Shown here: positions 6,168-10,886 of the stretch, in pieces | How the letters are laid out: each line of letters begins with the position of its first letter | Numbering within the stretch: the first letter of the stretch is position 1 | From: an uncultured Mollicutes bacterium | GTDB taxonomy: Bacteria > Bacillota_I > Bacilli_A > RFN20 > CAG-826 | NCBI GenBank assembly: GCA_937893635.1 | Contig: CALBGF010000021.1 | Location: forward strand, 1-10,886 | Direction of reading: 5' to 3' | DNA length: 10,886 nucleotides | Translations under genes and position numbers: made by a program | Notes under the pieces: model-generated | The model's input: only the letters and a program-made list of their open reading frames with translations | The model's database searches: none | Told to the model about the DNA's origin: nothing

Positions 6168-6222
6168 TATTATACCACTGAAGAAAAATGCAATAATTGC
6201 AAAAAAATTCAGTGGTATTATA
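6168..6222. repeat. Nested inverted repeat between spoVIF and the toxin-antitoxin operon
   Basis: Outer arms ATACCACTGAA (6172-6182) and TTCAGTGGTAT (6208-6218) are exact over 11 bp. Inside lies a second inverted repeat, TGCAAT and ATTGCA (6189-6201). The direct copies of TATTATA at 6168-6174 and 6216-6222 flank the core. There is no T-run, so it is not an obvious terminator. The rest of 6126-6347 holds only the operator repeats and promoter described next. Confidence 0.6.
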
Positions 6223-6266
6223 AAATATAGATACTAAAATTAAATAAGAATCAAATGAATTGTATT

Positions 6267-6323
6267 ACAAACGATGACAAATGATGACAAAAAATTGATT
6301 TTGTTGTAAAAAATGAATATAAT
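6267..6323 (+). promoter_or_regulatory. Promoter and likely autoregulatory operator of the RelB-PIN operon
   Basis: TTGATT (6295-6300), a 17-bp spacer and TATAAT (6318-6323) form a strong sigma-A promoter. Immediately upstream are two 10-bp direct repeats, ACAAACGATG (6267-6276) and ACAAATGATG (6277-6286), then a partial ACAAAA copy abutting the -35 box. Repeats of one helical turn are a plausible binding site for the RelB-type antitoxin, which usually represses its own operon. Confidence 0.65.
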
Positions 6324-6347
6324 AATATTAGAAAGAGAGTGAAAAAT

Positions 6348-6629
6348 ATGGCAAGTACTTTTATTCAATTTAGGGCTGATGAAGATTTGAAAATTGAAGC
6401 ATCATTAATTTGTAAGAAGTTAGGAATTGATTTACAAACATATATGAGAATGTGTTTATATCGTTTGGTGTCTAATAAGGGGGTTCCTTTTGATATGATT
6501 TTAAAAGACGAAACTGAATCAGAAGGAATAGAAGCTTTGTTAAAAATGAATAGTATTTCTGAAAAATATAATAATTCAGAAATGACTATTGATGAAATCA
6601 ATAATGAAATTAATGAGACGCGAAAATGA
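6348..6629 (+). CDS. RelB/DinJ-family antitoxin
   Basis: A 93-residue antitoxin. The N-terminal 50 residues have the ribbon-helix-helix pattern of the RelB/DinJ family: a short beta strand (TFIQFRADEDL), then KIEASLICKKLGIDLQTYMRMCLYRLV and the closing KGVPFDM, shown here in parts of one continuous stretch. The C-terminal half is acidic and helical, as expected for the toxin-wrapping tail. ATG 6348 was chosen; GTG 6339 would overlap the GAGAGTGA ribosome binding site. The stop codon overlaps the start of the PIN toxin by four bases (ATGA), the usual coupling in these operons. The partner is a PIN nuclease rather than a RelE-type toxin. Confidence 0.85.
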   Translation: MASTFIQFRADEDLKIEASLICKKLGIDLQTYMRMCLYRLVSNKGVPFDMILKDETESEGIEALLKMNSISEKYNNSEMTIDEINNEINETRK

Positions 6630-7054
6630 AATATTAGGTTGTGATTGATACAAATGTTATAGTATCAGCAGCTATAAAAATCGATTCGAATCCAGGATTA
6701 ATATTGCGACTTGTTGATGATGGAATTATTATTCCTCTTATTAATGAAGAAATAATTGCCGAATATATAAATGTATTAAAAAGGCCTAAATTTCATTTTG
6801 ATACTTCGCTTATAGGAGACTTGATATCAATGATTACTAAAAATGCTATTAGTGTCAAAAATGAAACAATTGATATCGTTTTACCTGATGAAAAAGATAG
6901 AGTATTTTATGAAGTTGTCGTGAAATCAAATGAAATTCGAGAGTCAAAACTTGTAACTGGCAATATAAAGCATTTTCCTACAACATATTTTGTTGTTACT
7001 CCCAAAGAACTATGTGACATAATATTAAAACAATTAGAAGAACATATTGATTAG
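6626..7054 (+). pseudogene. PIN-domain toxin with a stop codon at codon 4
   Basis: Toxin partner of the RelB-like antitoxin; PIN toxins are Mg-dependent RNases that cut tRNA, rRNA or mRNA. From ATG 6626, which overlaps the antitoxin stop, the reading is Met-Lys-Tyr-stop (TAG 6635-6637) and then VVIDTNVIVSAAI in the same frame, the classic PIN start. The rest is intact: IDTN aspartate, NEEIIAEY glutamate, LPDEKDRVFYE and LVTGNIKHFP, matching the PIN_3 family, about 142 codons in all. GTG 6641 could restart translation but would lose the first five residues, including part of strand one, and has only TAGG two bases upstream. TAG is used as a true stop elsewhere in the window. I read it as an inactivated or weakly expressed toxin. 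Confidence 0.75.
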
Positions 7055-7061
7055 TAATTAT

Positions 7062-7099
7062 CAAATTTATTAAGAATACTAATTTGTTGTTCTTTTTTT
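7062..7099 (+). terminator. Possible terminator of the RelB-PIN operon
   Basis: CAAATT (7062-7067) and AATTTG (7081-7086), or alternatively AAGAA (7072-7076) and TTCTT (7090-7094), followed by a run of T. The stems are short and AT-only, so the call is weak. Confidence 0.35.
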
Positions 7100-7146
7100 A
7101 TTCACTACTTCATATCTATTAATAGCGATATTTAGGAGGTTATTTT

Positions 7147-8625
7147 ATGGAGACTCTTTCGGTATTAAAAGATATTGGGCTTCGTGGAAATGGTGATATT
7201 TATTTAGGAGTAGTGGGACCAGTACGTGTTGGTAAATCAACATTTATTAAAAGATTTATGGAAGTATTAGTTATTCCTCATATTAAAAATGAGGATGATA
7301 AGAAAAGAGCATTAGATGAATTACCACAATCGGGAATAGGTAAAACAATTATGACAATGGAACCTAAATTTGTTCCATCTAATGCTGTTGAGATTTTAGT
7401 GGAAGAAAACTTAACAGTAAAAGTAAGATTAATTGATTGCGTGGGTTACATTATTGAAAATGCACAAGGATATTTAGAAGATGGAAAAATGCGCATGGTT
7501 AAGACACCATGGTTTAGTGAAACTATACCATTTGATGATGCCGCAAAAATCGGCACTCAAAAAGTAATTAAAGAACATTCCACTTTAGGTATTTGTGTTT
7601 TAAGTGATGGAACAATTAATGAATTTACTCGTGATGATTATAGAAATAGCGAAGAACAAGTCATTGAAGAATTAAAATCAATTGATCGTCCATTTGTTAT
7701 TGTCTTAAATTCTAAAACTCCAACCACGGAAGCAACAACAAAAATCAAAGAAGAATTAATGGATAAATATAATGTGCCAGTAATTCCTCTTAATGTAGAA
7801 GAAATGAGTGAAAATGATGCAACGGAAGTATTGCGTGAAGCATTATTCCAATATCCAATAGCAAATATTGATGTAGCTTTACCTAATTGGGTAAGTCAAT
7901 TAGATGAGGAACATTATATTAAGCAAAGTGTTAACAATACGATTGAGGAAGCCATGAATAGCGCTCGCACAATTAGAGATGTTAATAATATTAATGAAGT
8001 GCTAAAGAATAATGAATATATCTCTAACGCTTCCATTAGTAATGTTGATACTGGAACAGGTGTTGTTACAATCCAAATGGATGTAAAAGATGGCTTATAT
8101 GAAATAGTATTAAAAGAACTTGTTGGTTGTGAAATTTCTGATAAAGCACAGTTAATTGCGGTTTTAACAGAATTTACAAAAGCTAAAAAAGAATATGAAA
8201 TCATTGGTGGAGCCCTAAAGATGGCGGAAACCACAGGATATGGATTCTCAAATGCTAGCTTAAGTAATATGAAAATTGAAAAACCGGTTATTACTAAAGC
8301 TGGTAATAGATATGGAATAAAAGTAAAAGCACTAGCGTCCACTTATCATATTATTAAAGTTGATTTAGAAACATCATTTGAACCTACTTTAGGATCAAAA
8401 ATGCAAAGCGATTATTTCTTAGATTATTTGTTGAAAGCTTATGATGAAGATCCTAATAAGATATTAGATTGTGAGATATTTGGACAAAAATTTGGTGATA
8501 TTATAAAGGCTGGAATTACTGGTAAATTAGCAACATTACCAGAACCAGTAAAAGTTAAACTCCAACAACTAATTAAGACTATTTCTAATAAAGGCAAATC
8601 TAATTTAATAGCATTTGTATTCTAA
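7147..8625 (+). CDS. spoIVA: Stage IV sporulation protein A, spore coat morphogenetic ATPase
   Basis: Mother-cell ATPase that polymerises on the forespore surface and forms the base layer for coat assembly. The 492 residues equal the Bacillus subtilis protein in length and align end to end. Walker A GPVRVGKST is at residues 24-32 (Lys30), the DELPQSGIGKTIMTMEPKFVP region spans about 57-77, and Walker B Asp97 lies in LIDCVG. Residues 115-240 carry TPWFSETIPF and EHSTLGICVLSDGTI. The C terminus ends in LIAFVF, like the conserved LIAIIL needed for localisation. Of the paired sensor threonines, the first is kept (Thr70) and the second is Met71. AGGAGG precedes ATG by seven bases. I found no convincing sigma-E promoter in 7055-7140. 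The location downstream of der agrees with Bacillus synteny. Confidence 0.98.
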   Translation: METLSVLKDIGLRGNGDIYLGVVGPVRVGKSTFIKRFMEVLVIPHIKNEDDKKRALDELPQSGIGKTIMTMEPKFVPSNAVEILVEENLTVKVRLIDCVGYIIENAQGYLEDGKMRMVKTPWFSETIPFDDAAKIGTQKVIKEHSTLGICVLSDGTINEFTRDDYRNSEEQVIEELKSIDRPFVIVLNSKTPTTEATTKIKEELMDKYNVPVIPLNVEEMSENDATEVLREALFQYPIANIDVALPNWVSQLDEEHYIKQSVNNTIEEAMNSARTIRDVNNINEVLKNNEYISNASISNVDTGTGVVTIQMDVKDGLYEIVLKELVGCEISDKAQLIAVLTEFTKAKKEYEIIGGALKMAETTGYGFSNASLSNMKIEKPVITKAGNRYGIKVKALASTYHIIKVDLETSFEPTLGSKMQSDYFLDYLLKAYDEDPNKILDCEIFGQKFGDIIKAGITGKLATLPEPVKVKLQQLIKTISNKGKSNLIAFVF

Positions 8626-8627
8626 CA

Positions 8628-8660
8628 AAAATCCAGCGGATATTTAATTCGCTGGATTTT
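8628..8660. terminator. Bidirectional terminator between spoIVA and the ToxN-like gene
   Basis: AAAATCCAGCG (8628-8638) and CGCTGGATTTT (8650-8660) form a perfect 11-bp stem with T-runs on both strands. The minus-strand toxin stop codon (8659-8661) overlaps its edge. Confidence 0.92.
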
Positions 8661-9218
8661 AAACATTAATTTTTTGCTTTTTCCATAAAATTGAATAATT
8701 TTCTAGAGTTTTAAAATCAAATGATCTTTTTGCAATTGTTTTATTAGTTTTATAGTAAATATTTTTTATGTCATTAGACCATTCATTTTTATTTATTGAT
8801 TCAAGTTGAATTTGGAGAAAATGCCAATATTTAGAACTTTCACTTTTTGAAGCAAAACTTCTATAATTACAAAGATTATGCGGTGTTAATTCAATCAATG
8901 CGTTTTCAGGAACTGGAAACATATAATTGAAGTTAATTACCCCCACTAACTTCATTGAATTGCTACTTTTATCATAAATATAATATTTTTTAAAATCTAA
9001 GTCGTCATTCATTAAATAATGACGATTTTTAGGAGAACTTATTTGAGTACAATATAAAATCCCATTAGGCGCAACAAATACAATACCGATGAATGGTTTA
9101 AGTAATTTTAACTTTTGACCATTACAAAATTTATAATAATCTTGCTTAGGAATTCTTGGCTCGATTTGCCTTAAGTAATTCATATAATCACAGTCAATTA
9201 CATAATATTTAAAATCAT
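8659..9218 (-). pseudogene. ToxN/AbiQ-like type III toxin with out-of-frame start
   Basis: EndoRNase toxin of a type III toxin-antitoxin (phage abortive infection) module. About 185 residues match the ToxN family: KYYVIDCDYMNYLR at the N terminus, LKPFIGIVFVAPNG with the catalytic-region Lys, ISSPK (equivalent to ToxN TSPK), LVGVINFNYMFPVP in the middle, and a helical C-terminal half. A strong GGAGG lies six bases before ATG 9218-9216, but that frame reads Met-Ile-Leu-Asn-Ile-Met-stop. One more T in the TTTT run (9214-9211) would give Met-Ile-Phe-Lys-Tyr-Tyr-Val-Ile and join the toxin frame exactly. The toxin frame has no normal start codon here. ATGs at 9261 and 9246 lie in the antitoxin terminator and lack ribosome binding sites. 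ATG 9183 would remove the first strand. It is probably a frameshifted toxin. Confidence 0.75.
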
Positions 9219-9230
9219 GTTTTGCCTCCG

Positions 9231-9359
9231 AAAAAAATGGTAGCATTTGTACTGCTACCATTTAAACTATCACACGATTTTTAACCTGATTCGGAACAGC
9301 TAACCATAACGATTTTTAACCTGATTCGGAACAGCTAATACGAGTTGATTACCAACTAC
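9231..9359 (-). ncRNA. ToxI-like type III antitoxin RNA
   Basis: Read on the minus strand, the transcript would start near 9359, contain two exact 30-base repeats (9338-9309 and 9303-9274) with a 35-base period, and end at a strong hairpin with seven U residues (9237-9231). Tandem repeats of about 35 nt followed by a terminator and then a ToxN-like gene is the defining layout of type III systems. There the toxin cuts the RNA into repeat-length pseudoknots that bind and inhibit it, and the leaky terminator sets the antitoxin-to-toxin ratio. A diverged partial repeat may precede the first copy. The exact ends are estimated. Confidence 0.85.
9235..9263 (-). terminator. Terminator of the antitoxin RNA, ahead of the toxin gene
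   Basis: AAATGGTAGCA (9235-9245) and TGCTACCATTT (9253-9263) form an 11-bp stem around a seven-base loop, followed on the minus strand by a run of T. Read-through would allow limited toxin expression. The hairpin also contains the ATGs at 9261 and 9246 that extend the toxin reading frame upward. Confidence 0.88.
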
Positions 9360-9365
9360 ATCTTA

Positions 9366-9394
9366 ATTATATTACTTTTCAACAAAAATTAAAA
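9366..9394 (-). promoter_or_regulatory. Probable promoter of the antitoxin RNA
   Basis: Read on the minus strand, a perfect TATAAT lies at 9371-9366. The -35 region at 17-bp spacing is TTTTAA (9394-9389), a weak match. A small hairpin, AGTTG and CAACT (9343-9357), lies near the expected 5' end. Confidence 0.5.
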
Positions 9395-9463
9395 GTAAAT
9401 ATTTTAAATTTAACCAAATTTGTTAATTTAATTAGCCAAATTTAATTTAATTCACCACAGCAA

Positions 9464-9524
9464 AAATAATGTTGCAAATAATGTCACAAATAATGTTACA
9501 AATAATGTTGCAAAGTGATACATT
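9464..9524 (+). promoter_or_regulatory. Four 12-bp iterons overlapping a promoter
   Basis: Four near-identical 12-bp units of the form AAATAATGTTGC lie head to tail at 9464-9475, 9476-9487, 9488-9499 and 9500-9511. The second and third units differ at one or two positions. TTACAA (9496-9501), a 17-bp spacer and an extended -10 (TG at 9516-9517, TACATT 9519-9524) form a promoter whose -35 lies at the junction of units three and four. This suggests an operator, possibly bound by the winged-helix domain of the gene product that follows. Confidence 0.65.
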
Positions 9525-9545
9525 ATATTTGTGGAGGGGTAATGT

Positions 9546-10841
9546 ATGATTGAAACAAACAATGTAGAATTTAAAAGAGAATTAAATGATAAATTTGAAA
9601 AGGAAGTAGTTAGCTTTCTTAACTCTAAAGGTGGACATATTTTTATTGGAATTAATGATGACGGTTCAATATATGGTGTTGATAATGTTGATGATTTGCA
9701 ATTAATAATAAAAGATAGAATCAAGGACAAGATTGCACCATCTCCAGTTGGATTTTTCGAAATAATTTCAGAAGTAAAAAACGACAAGAATGTTTTACAT
9801 ATTATTATTGCCTCTGGTAATGAAAAGCCTTATTATCTTAAAAAATATGGAATGTGTCCACAAGGTACATTTGTAAGAATTGGAAGTGCTTGTGTTCAAC
9901 TGACTGAAAAACAAATCTTTGATTTATATTCAAAAAGAACTAGAACTTCTTTAATTAATATAATATCGCCAATGCAAGATTTAACTTTTACACAATTAAG
10001 AATATATTATGATGAAATTGGATATCAATTTACATCAAACACATATAAACAATTTAATTTTTTGTTGGAGACAGGAGAATATAATTATTTAGCGTATTTG
10101 TTGTCTGATCAAAATTCATTAGTATTTAATGTTGGTAAATTTAAAGGTGATAATGTAGTTGAATTAGAAGAAATAAAATCGTATTCCAATCAATCATTAA
10201 TAAAAACCACTAATGAAATAGTGGATTACATTGATAAACAAAATAAAACATTCACAACAATCACCTCTTCAAAAAGAAAAGAAGAAAAATTATTTGATTC
10301 AATTGCTATGAGAGAAGCGCTTATTAACGCTTTAGTACATAGTGACTATACATATGAAAATACTCCAACTTTTAGAATTTTTGATGATCATATTGATATA
10401 ATTTCTGTTGGTGGAATTCCTGAATGGTTAGAGCAAAAAGAATTTTTAAGTGGATACATGTCACCAAAAAATCCACAATTAATGAAAATTTTTAGAGATT
10501 TAGGGTTTGTAGAACATATGGGAACTGGAATAATTCGAATATTAAGCAAATATGATGAATCAATTTTTACTTTTTCTACGAATTTTATAAAAGTATCAAT
10601 ACCATTTAATAGAATTGGAAATAATATAACTAATAGTAAGATTCCTAAGAATGTTACAAAAAGGCAGAGTAAGATTATGGAATTGATAGACCGAAATACA
10701 AATATTACACAAGATGAAATTGCGAGTATAATTGGTGTATCAAGATACACGATTATTAGAGAAATTAAAGATTTAGAAGAAAAAAACTATTTATATAGAG
10801 TTGGCTCTAATAAAACAGGATATTGGAAAATCAATAAATAG
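9546..10841 (+). CDS. AlbA_2 / HATPase_c_4 / winged-helix protein
   Basis: A 431-residue protein of the group often annotated as Schlafen-like AlbA_2 or RecG-related ATP-binding protein; the physiological role is not established. The N-terminal AlbA_2 domain covers about residues 5-120, with NVEFKRELNDK, FLNSKGGHIFIGINDDG and GTFVRIGSA. A middle region without clear motifs follows. An HSP90-type HATPase_c_4 domain begins near 255, with REALINALVHSDY, DIISVGGIPEW and EHMGTGIIRI. Residues 368-431 form a winged helix (TQDEIASIIGVSRYTIIREI), probably DNA-binding. GGAGG is nine bases before ATG 9546; the overlapping ATG at 9542 stops after three codons. It is divergent from the toxin-antitoxin RNA. 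Autoregulation through the iterons is inference. Confidence 0.88.
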   Translation: MIETNNVEFKRELNDKFEKEVVSFLNSKGGHIFIGINDDGSIYGVDNVDDLQLIIKDRIKDKIAPSPVGFFEIISEVKNDKNVLHIIIASGNEKPYYLKKYGMCPQGTFVRIGSACVQLTEKQIFDLYSKRTRTSLINIISPMQDLTFTQLRIYYDEIGYQFTSNTYKQFNFLLETGEYNYLAYLLSDQNSLVFNVGKFKGDNVVELEEIKSYSNQSLIKTTNEIVDYIDKQNKTFTTITSSKRKEEKLFDSIAMREALINALVHSDYTYENTPTFRIFDDHIDIISVGGIPEWLEQKEFLSGYMSPKNPQLMKIFRDLGFVEHMGTGIIRILSKYDESIFTFSTNFIKVSIPFNRIGNNITNSKIPKNVTKRQSKIMELIDRNTNITQDEIASIIGVSRYTIIREIKDLEEKNYLYRVGSNKTGYWKINK

Positions 10842-10886
10842 TTTTAGTAAAATATGTTAAGTCTAATTTAATATAAAACGCCAAAT
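10842..10886. other. End of window, no feature
   Basis: The last 45 bases are AT-rich and hold no gene, clear hairpin or promoter that I can support. Confidence 0.6.

Noticed and set aside
6635..6637. TAG read as an amino acid (recoded genetic code) in the PIN toxin.
   Set aside because: The genes ending at 2070, 7054 and 10841 use TAG as their natural stop, and no other gene has an internal TAG.
7101..7133. A sigma-E promoter for spoIVA around CATATCTATT.
   Set aside because: The -10 match is poor and no ATATT-like -35 lies at the right distance, so I did not list it.
9219..9261. Start of the ToxN-like protein at ATG 9261, adding MVAVQMLPFFSEAKH.
   Set aside because: This stretch is the antitoxin RNA terminator hairpin, has no ribosome binding site and lies before the GGAGG site; ToxN proteins start near the KYYVI strand.
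9410..9426. Palindromic TTAAC and GTTAA arms between the toxin-antitoxin RNA and the iterons.
   Set aside because: The region is almost pure A and T, where short palindromes are frequent, and it has no link to a promoter box.

Overview
The window comes from a low-GC, spore-forming member of the Bacillota, most likely an uncultured gut-type Bacilli/Erysipelotrichia lineage. The grounds are the strong A+T bias, canonical sigma-A promoters, strong GGAGG-type ribosome binding sites, an FMN riboswitch with RibU, a short clostridial/bacillar [4Fe-4S] ferredoxin, and the cmk-der ... spoIVA neighbourhood known from Bacillus. TGA and TAG both act as stops, so the code looks standard. The assignment below class level is inference.

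Layout. 1-1482: a 33-bp tandem repeat that builds overlapping promoters, then an AAA ATPase of the AAA_14/DUF4143 type. 1513-2070: a promoter with an inverted repeat and an unknown four-helix membrane protein. 2073-2881: sigma-A promoter, FMN riboswitch, terminator hairpin and the riboflavin ECF S-component RibU. 2896-3181: a bidirectional terminator and a ferredoxin on the minus strand with its own promoter. 3190-3472: an unusually structured intergenic region with helically phased TTGAAGT repeats and several perfect inverted repeats. 3482-5812: a tail-anchored unknown protein, cytidylate kinase and the GTPase Der, tightly packed as one operon. 5811-6125: SpoVIF with a possible sigma-K promoter and a terminator. 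6168-7099: a nested inverted repeat and a RelB/DinJ-PIN toxin-antitoxin operon whose toxin has an early stop codon. 7147-8660: SpoIVA and a bidirectional terminator. 8659-9371 (minus): a type III toxin-antitoxin locus, with a two-repeat ToxI-like RNA, its terminator and a ToxN/AbiQ-like endoRNase whose start is out of frame. 9464-10841: four 12-bp iterons and an AlbA_2/HATPase_c_4/winged-helix protein.

How the parts relate. Der and Cmk are housekeeping genes. SpoVIF and SpoIVA are mother-cell spore coat proteins, and their place beside der matches known synteny. Accessory modules (RelB-PIN, ToxIN, the AlbA_2 protein, the DUF4143 ATPase) sit around and between these core genes. In both toxin-antitoxin modules the antitoxin and its control sites look intact while the toxin reading frame is broken within its first few codons. 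This shared pattern, the tandem-promoter repeat and the 3236-3456 regulatory cluster are the most interesting observations. All family assignments were made by reading the translated sequence, without database searches.
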